From NCBI RefSeq assembly GCF_013410955.1, contig NZ_JACCCG010000001.1, positions 124,001-188,000 on the forward strand: a DNA stretch of 64,000 nt. The letters run 5' to 3'. The notes beneath the pieces were generated by a model. It had not been told where the DNA came from, did no database searches, and was given only the letters and a program-made list of their open reading frames with translations. The first letter of the stretch is position 1, and each line of letters begins with the position of its first letter. Both the position numbers and the translations under genes were made by a program. The DNA comes from Microbacterium sp. AK009 (GTDB taxonomy: Bacteria > Actinomycetota > Actinomycetes > Actinomycetales > Microbacteriaceae). Shown here one piece after another: positions 7,513 to 20,956 of this stretch.

Positions 7513-10182
7513 TCACCAGCGGGCGATCAGCCGTGAGGCCTCCGCCTGCGCGTCGGCGGGCAACGCCAGCGCGAGCGCCTCGGCGAGGGTGAGCTCGGCG
7601 CCGCGGCGCTCGCCTGCGGCGACCGCGTCCGGATCGGCCGCTCGCATCGCGTCCAGCTGCGGCGTGTGCACCGTGAAGGCTTCGGCGTCGAACACGCCGA
7701 TGCGGTGGCGGATCACGGCGGCCACCGCCGACAGTGCGCCTGCCCGTTCGCCGTCCCCGCGGGCCGCGGCGACGGCGCACAGCCCCTCGAGCCCGTAGGC
7801 GATCCCCTCCTCGAAGTGCAGGCGCAGCGACACGAGGAGCGTGCGCACGCACTGCGCCTCGGCCGTGTCGATCTCGCCGCGGACGAGCTGCAGGCGCGCG
7901 AGGTGGTTCCCGGCGACCGACGTCGTGAAGAGGTCACCGCCGGCAGCGGCGGCCGCGGTCGCGCGATCGAAGTGTCCGAGCGCGTCGTCGGTGTGGCCGC
8001 GAAGCCACGCCAGCCGCCCGCGGGCGACCTCGGTGATGGCCTCGGCCCAGGTGTTGCCGACATCGTGGAGCCTCTCGACCGCGGAGGTCAGCTCGCGATC
8101 GGCGGTGTCGAGGTCGGGGAGGTCGAGCTGGAGCCGCGCGGTCGCCCGTGCGGCGAGCGCCATCGCCGCGGCATCCTCGTCGCCGCTCTCCTCGAACAGC
8201 CGGATGCACTCCCCGAGCCCGGCGACGGCCTCTTCGCTCGGACGCTGCCACATCTCGCCCCACAGGGCGAAGAACCAGGCCACGGCGCGGGTGTGCTGGG
8301 TGATCGGCTTGTCCTTGCCGAGGAGCTCCAGCATCCATACCCGCACCTCGGCGAAGAAGCCCGCCACCCACCAGTAGATCAGGAGCGACCACGCGAAATC
8401 GCCGGCGTCGTCGAGCCGGTCGGTGTGGATCAGGTGGCGCACCGCCGCGCGGAGGTTCGGCAGGTCGAGCCCCAGCTCCGCGACCGCGTCCGCCTGCCCC
8501 GGTCCGCCGAGCCGAGGCGCGATGCGCGCGACCAGCTCGCGGTAGTGATCGGCATGCGCGGCGCGCACCGCGGCGGCATCCCCCCGCTCCTTCAGTCGTC
8601 CCACCGCGTATTCGCGCACCAGTGCGAGCAGCGAGAACACCGGGCGACCGTCGACGTCGACGGGTTTGACCAGTGAGGAGTCGACGAGCGCCGCGAGATT
8701 CTCCATCGCGTCGGCGCCCCAGACTCGGCCCCGCCCGATCGCTTCCACCGCGTCGAAGGTGAACCGGGTGGCGAAGACGCCGAGGTCCTCGAGCATGGCG
8801 CGCTGCGACGCCGGCAGCAGGCTCACGCTCCACTCGATGGTGGCCCGCATCGTGCGGTGCCGGTCGGGGAGGTCGCGCACCGCCGCGGTGAGCAGCGGCA
8901 GACTCTGCTCGAGCCGCTCGGCGATCCCCCGGGTGCCCAGGATCCGCACTTTCGCCGCCGCCAGTTCGATGCCCAGCGGCAGGCCCTCGAGCCGACGACA
9001 GATGTCGGCGACGTCCTGCGCGTTGGTGTCGGTGAGGGCGAAGTCGGGACTCACCGCGCTCGCGCGGTCGACGAACAGGCGGCATGCGGGGGTGCTGCGC
9101 ACCCGCTCGCGGGTGGCGCGGGTCCACGAGTCGGGGACGAGCAGCCCCGAGACGTCGTAGACCTGCTCGCCGCGGATGTGGAGGACGATGCGACTGGTCA
9201 CCAGGAAGGTCGCCATGGGGGAGGCGTGGGAGAGGCGCACCAGCAGCGGCGCGGCCTCGATCACCTGCTCGAAATTGTCGAGGACGACGAGCACGCGGCG
9301 ACCCGACAGCGCCCGCGCGATGCGCTCCTCCAGCGGCGCCTCGCCGTTGTCGCGCACCCCGAGGGAGTAGGCGATCGTGGGCACGACGAGACCGGGTTCG
9401 AGGACGCCCTCCAGCAGAACGAAGTACACCCCGTCGGGGAAGAGGTCCTCGCTCGCGCGGGCGACCTCGATCGCCAGCCGGCTCTTGCCGACCCCGCCGG
9501 GCCCGATGAGGCTGACCACATGGGCGGTGCCGGTCAGCAGATCGCGGATCGCCGCGACATCCTCCTCCCGGCCGATGGTCGAGGTGTACGGGACGGGCAC
9601 CTTCGGCGCGGCGGCCGGGACGACGTCCGAGATCTCGCGGTCGGCGAGGGGGCGAGAGGCATCGAAGCGCTCGGCGAGCAGGGTGGCCAGGTCGTCGCGG
9701 ACGTGATCGCGGAGCTCGTCGACCGAGGAGAAGGAGAGGTAGGCCGCCGTGTCGTCGTCGCGGATGCGGTCGATGAGGGCGACCAGGCGCGGGTCGCGAC
9801 GCTCGGAGGCGCGGATGTAGATGAGCTTCGGCATCTCGGGGGGCGCGAGGTTGTACTCGTCCTCCAGGCCCGAGACCTGCTCCTCCGGCGCCACCCACCC
9901 GTAGCTGTCGCCGTAGATCCCCACGAACACGTCGCTCTGCGCCAGATAGGAGCGGTAGAGCGCGCGGGGCGGATGCGGCCGGGCGCCGAGCTCGAACATC
10001 ACCGGCGCAAGCCGCAGGCTCTCGATGGCGTCGCGCACCACGACGCGTTCGTCGGCGAGTTCGCGCAGGGTGGAGCTGACGAAGATGCGGAGACGCTGGT
10101 CGGGCGTGCGGATCACCCGCTCGTGCCCCGTCACGGTCGCGGACTCCACGAGACCCGCGGTGGCGGCGTCGCCCCCCGTCAT
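7513..10182 (-). CDS. DUF4062 / STAND NTPase / helical-repeat protein
   Basis: An 889-residue, apparently cytoplasmic protein. Residues about 31-115 match DUF4062 (LRIFVSSTLRELADER, later SDVFVGIYGDSYGW). A STAND/NB-ARC-like ATPase follows: Walker A GPGGVGKS at 227-234, Walker B VLVVLDNFEQ at 297-306, the FLVTSR sensor stretch at 326-331, and a GLPLGIELAAA motif. The remaining half, from about residue 520, is alpha-helical repeat text of TPR type (AfsR/MalT-like), with no visible DNA-binding domain. Such proteins are ATP-driven molecular switches; DUF4062 is an N-terminal domain of unknown activity. It may be a regulator or a conflict-system sensor. Transcribed convergently to pxpBC with an 18-bp gap and divergently from rpoB. 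GTG codons inside the first 25 residues are other possible starts. Confidence 0.85.
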   Translation of the reverse strand: MTGGDAATAGLVESATVTGHERVIRTPDQRLRIFVSSTLRELADERVVVRDAIESLRLAPVMFELGARPHPPRALYRSYLAQSDVFVGIYGDSYGWVAPEEQVSGLEDEYNLAPPEMPKLIYIRASERRDPRLVALIDRIRDDDTAAYLSFSSVDELRDHVRDDLATLLAERFDASRPLADREISDVVPAAAPKVPVPYTSTIGREEDVAAIRDLLTGTAHVVSLIGPGGVGKSRLAIEVARASEDLFPDGVYFVLLEGVLEPGLVVPTIAYSLGVRDNGEAPLEERIARALSGRRVLVVLDNFEQVIEAAPLLVRLSHASPMATFLVTSRIVLHIRGEQVYDVSGLLVPDSWTRATRERVRSTPACRLFVDRASAVSPDFALTDTNAQDVADICRRLEGLPLGIELAAAKVRILGTRGIAERLEQSLPLLTAAVRDLPDRHRTMRATIEWSVSLLPASQRAMLEDLGVFATRFTFDAVEAIGRGRVWGADAMENLAALVDSSLVKPVDVDGRPVFSLLALVREYAVGRLKERGDAAAVRAAHADHYRELVARIAPRLGGPGQADAVAELGLDLPNLRAAVRHLIHTDRLDDAGDFAWSLLIYWWVAGFFAEVRVWMLELLGKDKPITQHTRAVAWFFALWGEMWQRPSEEAVAGLGECIRLFEESGDEDAAAMALAARATARLQLDLPDLDTADRELTSAVERLHDVGNTWAEAITEVARGRLAWLRGHTDDALGHFDRATAAAAAGGDLFTTSVAGNHLARLQLVRGEIDTAEAQCVRTLLVSLRLHFEEGIAYGLEGLCAVAAARGDGERAGALSAVAAVIRHRIGVFDAEAFTVHTPQLDAMRAADPDAVAAGERRGAELTLAEALALALPADAQAEASRLIARW

Positions 10183-10286
10183 GCAGACATCATGGCCTCA
10201 CCAGGGGTTCTCCGCCAGATGCCGGGGAATGCAGGGGGTATTCACGGGGTTATACCCGAGGAACTTCAACTCGTCAAGGATCGCGC

Positions 10287-10315
10287 TGGACACGGCGCGT
10301 CATCCGGACTATGCT
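10287..10315 (+). promoter_or_regulatory. rpoBC promoter
   Basis: TGGACA at 10287-10292 and TATGCT at 10310-10315 are separated by exactly 17 bases, a good sigma-70 (SigA/HrdB-type) match. A start near 10322 would give a leader of about 158 nt before rpoB. This lies in the 297-bp gap between the divergent STAND gene and rpoB; apart from a small GCACG/CGTGC stem in the leader I see nothing else there. Confidence 0.75.
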
Positions 10316-10479
10316 TGGTAGTTGCGCTCTTGGTTTCCCCCTGCCCTCATATGGTGGTCGGCTGTGACTGCACGCCCCCGCTTCACTGCGGTGTGCGACG
10401 TGCAGGCTTCGGGGATGACTGAGCACTCCACCTGACGACAAGGAAACGAAGCCCGATCCGGGCTCACGGAGGTTATCCC

Positions 10480-13977
<3,498 letters not shown>

Positions 13978-14022
13978 TCCGTCGACGCCGACCGCAACCC
14001 ACTTTTGACAACAGGAGAACTA

Positions 14023-17000
14023 GTGCTCGACGCAACAACGTTTGACGAGCTTCGCATCGGCCTCGCCACGGCCGACGACATCCGCCGCTGGTCGTTCGGC
14101 GAGGTCAAGAAGCCCGAGACCATCAACTACCGCACGCTCAAGCCCGAGAAGGACGGCCTCTTCGGAGAGCAGATCTTCGGGCCCAGCCGCGACTGGGAGT
14201 GCGCCTGCGGCAAGTACAAGCGCGTCCGCTTCAAGGGCATCGTCTGCGAGCGCTGCGGCGTGGAGGTCACCAAGTCCTCCGTCCGCCGCGAGCGGATGGG
14301 TCACATCGAGCTGGCCGCCCCCGTCACCCACATCTGGTACTTCAAAGGCGTGCCCTCACGCTTGGGCTACCTGCTCGACATGGCGCCGAAGGACCTCGAG
14401 AAGGTCATCTACTTCGCCGCCTACATGGTGATCTCCGTCGACGAGGAGGCGCGTCACCGCGACCTCGCCACCCAGGAGAACAACATCCGCCTGGAGATCA
14501 AGACGCTCGGCGACCGCCGTGACGCCAAGATCGCCGCGCGCCTGTCGAAGCTGGAGGAGGAGCTCGCCGCCCTGGAGGCGGAGGGCGCCAAGGCCGACCA
14601 GAAGAAGAAGGTCAAGGACGCCGCCGAGAAGGACATGGCGCAGGCCCGCAAGCAGGCCGACGACGCCATCGCCAAGCTCGAGCGCGTGTGGGAGGACTTC
14701 CGCACCCTCGAGGTCGGCTCGCTCAAGGGCGAGGACGAGATCTTCCAGGAGCTGCAGGACCGCTTCGGCCAGTACTTCGAGGCCCACATGGGCGCCGAGT
14801 CGATCAAGCGTCGCCTGGAGGCGTTCGACCTGGCCGCCGAGGCGGAGAGCCTGCACCTGCAGATCGCCGAGGGCAAGGGCCAGCGCAAGATCCGCGCCAT
14901 CAAGCGCCTGAAGGTCGTCAACTCGTTCCTGCAGACCGGCATGAGCCCCGCCTCGATGGTGCTCGACGTCGTCCCGGTCATCCCGCCGGAGCTGCGCCCG
15001 ATGGTGCAGCTGGACGGTGGCCGCTTCGCGACATCCGATCTGAACGATCTGTACCGTCGCGTGATCAACCGCAACAACCGTCTTCGTCGCCTGATCGATC
15101 TCGGCGCTCCCGAGATCATCGTCAACAACGAGAAGCGGATGCTGCAGGAGGCCGTCGACGCGCTGTTCGACAACGGCCGTCGTGGTCGCCCCGTCACCGG
15201 TACCGGCAACCGTGCGCTGAAGTCGCTGTCGGACATGCTGAAGGGCAAGCAGGGTCGGTTCCGCCAGAACCTGCTCGGAAAGCGTGTGGACTACTCGGGC
15301 CGTTCGGTCATCGTCGTGGGTCCGCAGCTGAAGCTGCACCAGTGCGGCCTTCCCAAGCAGATGGCGCTGGAGCTGTTCAAGCCGTTCGTGATCAAGCGTC
15401 TGATCGACCTCGGTCACTCGCAGAACATCAAGGCCGCCAAGCGCGCCGTCGAGCGCACCCGTCCCGAGGTCTGGGACGTGCTCGAGGAGATCATCCGCGA
15501 GCGTCCGGTGCTGCTGAACCGTGCGCCCACCCTGCACCGCCTCGGCATCCAGGCGTTCGAGCCGCAGCTCGTCGAGGGCAAGGCCATCCAGCTCCACCCG
15601 CTCGTGTGTGCGGCGTTCAACGCCGACTTCGACGGTGACCAGATGGCCGTGCACCTGCCGCTGTCGGTCGAGGCCCAGGCCGAGGCCCGCATCCTGATGC
15701 TCGCCTCGAACAACATCCTGAAGCCGTCGGACGGCCGCCCGGTGACCCTGCCCTCGCAGGACATGATCATCGGTCTGCACCACCTCACCACGGTGAAGGA
15801 GGGCGCAGCCGGTGAGGGCCGCGTGTTCGGCTCGGTCTCCGAGGCGATCCTGGCCAAGGACGAGGGCACCCTCGACCTGCAGGCCAAGGTCCGCATCCGC
15901 ATCCCCGGTCTCGCCTTCCTCGAGGGCGAAGCTCCCGAGGGCTACGAGCGCCACGGCCTCGTCGACACCTCGCTCGGCCAGGCGATCTTCAACGACGCGC
16001 TGCCCAAGGGCTACCCGTTCGTGCGTGAGCAGGCCGACAAGGGCAAGCTCTCGCAGATCGTCAACAAGCTCGCCGAGGAGTACCCCAAGGTGGAGGTCGC
16101 AGCGACGCTCGACCGCATCAAGGACGCCGGCTTCTACTGGGCCACGCGTTCGGGTGTGACGGTCGCGCTCAGCGACATCCTCACCCCGCCCAACAAGGCG
16201 GAGATCGTGGGTCGCTACGAGAAGCAGGCCGCGAAGGTCCAGTCGCAGTTCGAGAAGGGTCTCACCACCGACGCCGAGCGTCGTCAGGAGCTCATCAAGA
16301 TCTGGACCGAGGCGACCGACGAGGTCCAGAAGGCGATGCGCGACAACTTCCCCGACGACAACACCATCAACCGGATGGTCTCGTCGGGCGCGCGTGGCAA
16401 CTGGCTGCAGATCCGGAACATCGCCGGTATGCGAGGCCTGGTGAACAACCCCAAGGGTGAGATCATCCCGCGTCCGATCATCTCCTCGTACCGCGAGGGT
16501 CTGTCGGTGGCGGAGTACTTCATCGCCACCCACGGTGCCCGTAAGGGTCTGGCCGACACGGCCCTGCGTACCGCCGACTCGGGGTACCTCACCCGGCGCC
16601 TCGTGGACGTCTCGCAGGACGTCATCATCCGCGAGGAGGACTGCGGCACGTCCAAGGGTCTGGAGCTGCCGATCGCCGCTCCCGGCTTCGACGGCACGCT
16701 CGTCAAGGACGCCAACGTGGAGAACTCCGTGTTCGCGCGGACCCTGGCGGCCGATGTCGTCAGCGCCTCCGGCGAGGTGCTCGCCGCGGCAGGGTCCGAT
16801 GTCGGTGACGTGGTCATCAACGCGCTCGTCGAGGCGGGTGTCGAGACCATCAAGGTGCGCTCGGTGCTCACCTGCGACTCCGCCGTCGGTGTCTGCGCCC
16901 GCTGCTACGGCCGCTCGCTTGCCACCGGCAAGATGGTCGACATCGGCGAGGCCGTGGGCATCATCGCGGCCCAGTCGATCGGTGAGCCGGGTACCCAGCT

Positions 17001-17892
17001 GACGATGCGTACCTTCCACACCGGTGGGTCGGCGTCGGCGGATGACATCACGCAGGGTCTTCCCCGCGTGCAGGAGCTCTTCGAGGCACGCACCCCCAAG
17101 GGCGCGTCCCCGATCGCGGAGGCCGACGGCCGCATCACGATCGAGGAGACCGACAAGAGCAAGAAGATCATCCTCACGCCCGACTCCGGCGACGAGCCGG
17201 TGGTCTACCCGGTGCTCAAGCGCGCGACGCTGCTCGTCGAGGACGGCCAGCACGTCACGGTGGGCCAGCCCCTGCAGGTCGGCACGCTCGACCCCAAGGA
17301 GGTCATGCGCGTCATGGGAGCCCGCGAGGTGCAGAAGTACCTCGTGAACGGCGTCCAGGGCGTGTACCGCTCGCAGGGTGTGCCGATCCACGACAAGCAC
17401 ATCGAGGTCATCGTGCGCCAGATGCTGCGGAAGGTCACCGTGGTCGACCACGGCGACACGACGCTGCTCCCCGGCGAGCTGGTCGACCTCAAGCGCTACC
17501 AGGGCATCAACCGCGAAGCGGTCGGCTCGGGCAAGCGTCCGGCGTCGGGTCGTCCCGAGCTCATGGGTATCACCAAGGCGTCGCTCGCGACCGAGTCGTG
17601 GCTGTCGGCCGCGTCGTTCCAGGAGACCACGCGTGTTCTCACGCAGGCCGCCATGGAGGGCAAGAGCGACCCGCTGGTGGGCCTCAAGGAGAACGTCATC
17701 ATCGGAAAGCTCATCCCCGCCGGCACCGGCCTTGCGAAGTACCGCAACGTCGTGGTCGAGGCGACGGAGGAGGCCAAGAGCGAGCGGTACCCCAACCGCA
17801 TCTTCGCCTCGGACGGCGCCTACAGCGACGCCGACCTGAGCTACGTCGACTTCGACAGCTTCTCCACGGACGACTTCGGCACCTACAACTGA
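14023..17892 (+). CDS. rpoC: RNA polymerase beta-prime subunit
   Basis: A 1289-residue beta-prime subunit. The frame is open from a TTG at 14005, but the GTG at 14023 follows aggaga at 14013-14018 and gives the family start [15 protein letters not shown]. The N-terminal zinc site is C60, C62, C75 and C78. The catalytic Mg-binding loop [10 protein letters not shown] has aspartates 535, 537 and 539, the same numbers as in Mycobacterium. A second cysteine cluster ([16 protein letters not shown]) and the [20 protein letters not shown] segment are intact. It is transcribed with rpoB and followed by a strong terminator. Confidence 0.99.
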   Translation: MLDATTFDELRIGLATADDIRRWSFGEVKKPETINYRTLKPEKDGLFGEQIFGPSRDWECACGKYKRVRFKGIVCERCGVEVTKSSVRRERMGHIELAAPVTHIWYFKGVPSRLGYLLDMAPKDLEKVIYFAAYMVISVDEEARHRDLATQENNIRLEIKTLGDRRDAKIAARLSKLEEELAALEAEGAKADQKKKVKDAAEKDMAQARKQADDAIAKLERVWEDFRTLEVGSLKGEDEIFQELQDRFGQYFEAHMGAESIKRRLEAFDLAAEAESLHLQIAEGKGQRKIRAIKRLKVVNSFLQTGMSPASMVLDVVPVIPPELRPMVQLDGGRFATSDLNDLYRRVINRNNRLRRLIDLGAPEIIVNNEKRMLQEAVDALFDNGRRGRPVTGTGNRALKSLSDMLKGKQGRFRQNLLGKRVDYSGRSVIVVGPQLKLHQCGLPKQMALELFKPFVIKRLIDLGHSQNIKAAKRAVERTRPEVWDVLEEIIRERPVLLNRAPTLHRLGIQAFEPQLVEGKAIQLHPLVCAAFNADFDGDQMAVHLPLSVEAQAEARILMLASNNILKPSDGRPVTLPSQDMIIGLHHLTTVKEGAAGEGRVFGSVSEAILAKDEGTLDLQAKVRIRIPGLAFLEGEAPEGYERHGLVDTSLGQAIFNDALPKGYPFVREQADKGKLSQIVNKLAEEYPKVEVAATLDRIKDAGFYWATRSGVTVALSDILTPPNKAEIVGRYEKQAAKVQSQFEKGLTTDAERRQELIKIWTEATDEVQKAMRDNFPDDNTINRMVSSGARGNWLQIRNIAGMRGLVNNPKGEIIPRPIISSYREGLSVAEYFIATHGARKGLADTALRTADSGYLTRRLVDVSQDVIIREEDCGTSKGLELPIAAPGFDGTLVKDANVENSVFARTLAADVVSASGEVLAAAGSDVGDVVINALVEAGVETIKVRSVLTCDSAVGVCARCYGRSLATGKMVDIGEAVGIIAAQSIGEPGTQLTMRTFHTGGSASADDITQGLPRVQELFEARTPKGASPIAEADGRITIEETDKSKKIILTPDSGDEPVVYPVLKRATLLVEDGQHVTVGQPLQVGTLDPKEVMRVMGAREVQKYLVNGVQGVYRSQGVPIHDKHIEVIVRQMLRKVTVVDHGDTTLLPGELVDLKRYQGINREAVGSGKRPASGRPELMGITKASLATESWLSAASFQETTRVLTQAAMEGKSDPLVGLKENVIIGKLIPAGTGLAKYRNVVVEATEEAKSERYPNRIFASDGAYSDADLSYVDFDSFSTDDFGTYN

Positions 17893-17913
17893 AGTCGCCT
17901 CTCTGCAGTGACG

Positions 17914-17944
17914 CGACGGGCCCCGGCATCGCCGGGGCCCGTCG
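17914..17944 (+). terminator. rpoBC terminator
   Basis: A perfect 13-bp GC-rich stem (17914-17926 with 17932-17944) and a five-base loop start 21 bases after the rpoC stop. Bases gtt follow, with no long U-run, as is usual for high-GC terminators. Confidence 0.9.
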
Positions 17945-17957
17945 TGTTGCCGGCGGG

Positions 17958-18054
17958 GGTGCTCGCTGAGACCTGGCTTCGCGTCTGACTGGGCGTGCCG
18001 CCGTGGGTGCTCGCCGAGACTACCTCCGGCGTCGACACCGAGCGTGCCGCCGTG
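17958..18054. repeat. Imperfect tandem duplication of about 48 bp
   Basis: Two adjacent units, 17958-18005 and 18006-18054, both begin ggtgctcgc(t/c)gagac and both end gcgtgccgccgtg. They occupy the 366-bp gap between rpoC and the next gene. No gene or promoter is clear in the rest of the gap, and the open frame across it has composition unlike a protein. Confidence 0.6.
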
Positions 18055-18258
18055 GGTCTCGACGGGGGAGTGCGGTTTCGGATGGGCGCAGGGGGCGGAT
18101 GCGGCGGCGGCGACGCCCCTGGGACGCCGCGAGCCGCCGGGTCACGCGCGGTAGGTCGTCGCGATTGCGGCGGCGCGCGGGCGGGTGCGCGCCGCGCGGC
18201 GAGCCGTCACCGGCGGCGCCGCCGTGCCGCCGTACCGTGGATCCGGAGGTGGAAGAAC

Positions 18259-18876
18259 GTGGCGCGCATCCCGGGTCGGAGCCTGTGGCTCTCCGCCCCG
18301 GTCGGACTTCTCTGCGCGGCGGTCGTCGCAGCACTGGTGTGGCTGGCCGCCCCGATGGTCCCGACCGTGGTGACGTGGGCCGGCGACACCCTGCGGGCTG
18401 CGACCGCCCGCGCCGAGGCGGCTCCTCCCGACGACCCCCTCGCGGCGGCGCTCGCCGGTGAGGCGCCGCTGGACTGCCGCGACATCTACCCCGACGACCT
18501 CTGGCGACAACTGGCCTGGTTTCCCGGGGCGCTCCTCGCTCAGTCGGCGGTGATCCCCGAGACCGCGACGCCGCCGCTCGTCGAGGCGCTGACGCCCGAC
18601 ATCCGGATCTCGTGCCGGTGGCACACCCGAGACGGTGCGACCCTGCAGACCGCGCTCGCGACTGTCTCTCCCGAGGCCGTCGCCGCGGGCGAGGCGGCCC
18701 TGCGCGCCGCGGGTTACGTCTGCAGCGCGCCCGCGCCCACCCTCAGCTGCACCCTCGCGACCGACGACGCGACCGAGACCCACACATTCCGCGACGGGTG
18801 GTGGCTCGTCAGCGTCGAGCGCGGCTGGCACCCCGAGGACTACGCCGGCCGCATCGCCGCGCGCCTGTGGAGCTGA
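18259..18876 (+). CDS. Membrane-anchored four-cysteine protein, unknown function
   Basis: I do not recognise a named family. The frame is open further upstream, but the GTG at 18259 follows GGAGG (18244-18248) and gives 205 residues that begin with a signal/anchor helix (about residues 9-33). The exported remainder has four cysteines, C73, C119, C155 and C164, suited to two disulfides, and a Trp-rich C-terminal half (SCRW, FRDGWWLVSVERGW). It closely parallels the convergent neighbour at 18902-19522: the first cysteine has the same number, the last two are nine residues apart in both, and the flanking residues agree. The two stops are 25 bases apart. Likely an envelope protein. Confidence 0.75.
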   Translation: MARIPGRSLWLSAPVGLLCAAVVAALVWLAAPMVPTVVTWAGDTLRAATARAEAAPPDDPLAAALAGEAPLDCRDIYPDDLWRQLAWFPGALLAQSAVIPETATPPLVEALTPDIRISCRWHTRDGATLQTALATVSPEAVAAGEAALRAAGYVCSAPAPTLSCTLATDDATETHTFRDGWWLVSVERGWHPEDYAGRIAARLWS

Positions 18877-18901
18877 CGGGCGCCGGGGTCCACCATCTCG
18901 C

Positions 18902-19522
18902 CTACGACTCCGGCCAGATCGTCGAGACGATCGACGAGGTGTAGCCGCTCGGCGCGAGGTTGGAGTACCAGGTGTCGATCAGCAGATCGTCGCGCCAGAA
19001 CAGCGTCCGCCCGTCCATGACGGGATACTGCTCGTTCTCCCACGTCTTCTCGCACCGCGTGCCGGCGTCGGGCGTGTAGCAGGTGAACCCCTCGTCGGCG
19101 GCGAGCCGGTTGAGCAGGTCGAGCGCGGGACCGCGGTTCATCGGGACGTACGAGGTTTCCAGGAACGTGGTGTCGGCCTGCGGATAGCGCCAGAGGCACA
19201 CGAGCGACCCGTCGGGCTGCGGCCCGAGCTCACCGCCGTTCGCGGGGTCGTTCAGGGGAATGCCCTCGAGCTGCGCGAGCACCCCGTCCGACAGCGGCGC
19301 CTCGCAGTCCTCGGGCACGGCAGCAGCCCCGACGACCGCGGTCGGCGTGGAGGTGGGCGATGGCGAAGGGGAATCGGATGCCACGGGTGACGGAGTCGTC
19401 CCGGCGTCGGCCGTGGGGGTGGTCACCGACCTGTCGTACCCCTCCGGCGCGCAGCCGCCGAGGGCTGTGGTCAGAAGGAGGACGGATGCCGCGGCTGCCG
19501 CGACGACCACACGGTGCGCCAT
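18902..19522 (-). CDS. Lipoprotein with four conserved cysteines, unknown function
   Basis: A 206-residue predicted lipoprotein: signal peptide with lipobox ALGGC (C24), then a Thr/Ser/Pro-rich spacer (about 34-62), then a domain with C73, C109, C148 and C157. The domain text (EDC, LVCLWRYP, DEGFTCYTP, TRCEKTW, DGRTLFWRDD) aligns with the convergent protein at 18259-18876, so the two are probably paralogues with different membrane anchors. A GTG at 19531 is another start, but the ATG at 19522 lies seven bases after a TACAGT -10 match and fits leaderless translation and the partner's length. No enzymatic motif is visible. Confidence 0.78.
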   Translation of the reverse strand: MAHRVVVAAAAASVLLLTTALGGCAPEGYDRSVTTPTADAGTTPSPVASDSPSPSPTSTPTAVVGAAAVPEDCEAPLSDGVLAQLEGIPLNDPANGGELGPQPDGSLVCLWRYPQADTTFLETSYVPMNRGPALDLLNRLAADEGFTCYTPDAGTRCEKTWENEQYPVMDGRTLFWRDDLLIDTWYSNLAPSGYTSSIVSTIWPES

Positions 19523-19529
19523 GGCCCCC

Positions 19530-19535
19530 ACTGTA
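19530..19535 (-). promoter_or_regulatory. Candidate leaderless promoter -10 for the lipoprotein gene
   Basis: On the minus strand TACAGT (TANNNT) ends seven bases before the ATG at 19522; no clear -35 is seen. This pattern recurs before pxpA, the gene at 21486/21528 and truA. Confidence 0.4.
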
Positions 19536-19740
19536 CGAAGGCGTCGCGCGGGCCGTCGGCAGACGCGCGGAAGGGCGGGCTCATCGGCATATTCCGATCG
19601 GGGAATGGCGCGCAGGCGCCCCGGGTCGGGCCGGATCGGCGAATCGGCACGCCGCCGCGCGGCACGCCTGCGCGGTTCCGGGCCCCGGTGCCGCTAGTTT
19701 CGCTCTGCGGGACGCCAGTCCTGCGTGAGGAGTGCGAACG

Positions 19741-20895
19741 ATGAGTGATTCGAAGTCGTCGTACGGCGACCCCGTCGAGGAGCCCCGTCCGGCGAACGAC
19801 GACGTCGTCACGCGCGCGAACCAGGGTCTCGCCGACGCCGAAGCCGCACGTGCGGCCGCCGTGCGCGAGGATGCCGACCGCGCGGCCGATCCGGCCGACC
19901 ACCGTGTCGACGGTTCGCACCAGGACAGCACCGCCGACCGCGCCGTCGACGACGGCGACCACCGTGTCACCGAGGCGGCCACCCCCGCGGACGACCGGGC
20001 CTCTGCCGCCGCGAGCGAGCCGGCCCGGTGGAACGCCCCCGAGGACCGGGACAGCGCCGCCTTCCAGGACAGTGCCGACTTCCGCGACGACGCCGAGCGC
20101 GACCGTTTCGCCGCCTACGCGGCCTCCGCCGACAGCCCGGCCGACACCTCCACCGACCGCTCTGCGGCACCGGCCGCCGGAGCAGCCGCGGCGGGCGCCG
20201 CCGCGGGAGCGGGCGCCGCCGCATCCGCACGCCCCCCGGTGACCGCGAGCGAACCCGCCGCAGACCGCGGATATGACGCCCCCACCGTCGTCTCCGCCCC
20301 CCTTCCGCCGCAGCAGACCGCGGCGCCGCAGCCGATCTTCGTGCAGGCGCCCGAGGCCCCGCGGCCCCGGGGCAACCGCGCCGCCGCGGGCGCCATCGGC
20401 CTCCTCGCCGCCCTGCTGTTCGGGCTGCTCTACCTCGCGGCGTGGCTGGGCCTGGGTGCGCTCGCGGGCGACGTCACGGTCGACACCCTCGCCTCCACGA
20501 CGCTGGCGGCGCTGGCCAGCTGGTCGCTGTGGATCCCCGTCATCGTCTTCTTCCTGGCGTTCTGGCTGCTCGGTGCGATCATCAACCGCGGCCGCTGGGG
20601 CGCGTGGGTGATCTTCGGGCTGCTCGTGGGGCTCGCGGCGTGGGCGGGTCACATCCTGGGCCAGCTCTTCCAGGCGCCGTTCTGGACCCTCACCGCCCGC
20701 GAGGGCGCGGAGATCACGGGCGAGCAGGTGCTGGCACCGCTGGCGATCGTGGCCTTCATCCTCGGACGCGAGCTCACGATCTGGTTCGGCGCGTGGGTGG
20801 CCTCCCGCGGAAAGCGGGTCACCGAGCTGAACGACGAGGCGCAGCGCGAGTACGAGCGCACGCTCGAGGCAGGGCCGCAGCTCGTCCGGCAGTGA
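19741..20895 (+). CDS. Membrane protein with long disordered N-terminus, unknown function
   Basis: A 384-residue protein with ATG at 19741, eight bases after AGGAG (19728-19732). The first 200 or so residues are hydrophilic and repetitive, rich in Ala, Asp and Arg (RADDADRAAD-like text, two DHRV copies), followed by an Ala/Gly stretch. From about residue 218 there are four hydrophobic segments (GAIGLLAALLFGLLYLAAWL; WSLWIPVIVFFLAFWLLGAI; WVIFGLLVGLAAWAGHIL; VLAPLAIVAFILGREL). The tail is charged. I know no function for it. A TAGTTT match at 19695-19700 may be its -10. Confidence 0.8.
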   Translation: MSDSKSSYGDPVEEPRPANDDVVTRANQGLADAEAARAAAVREDADRAADPADHRVDGSHQDSTADRAVDDGDHRVTEAATPADDRASAAASEPARWNAPEDRDSAAFQDSADFRDDAERDRFAAYAASADSPADTSTDRSAAPAAGAAAAGAAAGAGAAASARPPVTASEPAADRGYDAPTVVSAPLPPQQTAAPQPIFVQAPEAPRPRGNRAAAGAIGLLAALLFGLLYLAAWLGLGALAGDVTVDTLASTTLAALASWSLWIPVIVFFLAFWLLGAIINRGRWGAWVIFGLLVGLAAWAGHILGQLFQAPFWTLTAREGAEITGEQVLAPLAIVAFILGRELTIWFGAWVASRGKRVTELNDEAQREYERTLEAGPQLVRQ

Positions 20896-20956
20896 GCCGG
20901 GCGCGCTGAGGCGACGTGGGCGGAACACGGCCGGCAGCCGGCAGTGACGGGGTGAC

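Noticed and set aside
14356..17451. 1031-codon open frame antisense to rpoC
   Set aside because: Same cause as for rpoB; no protein-like domains.
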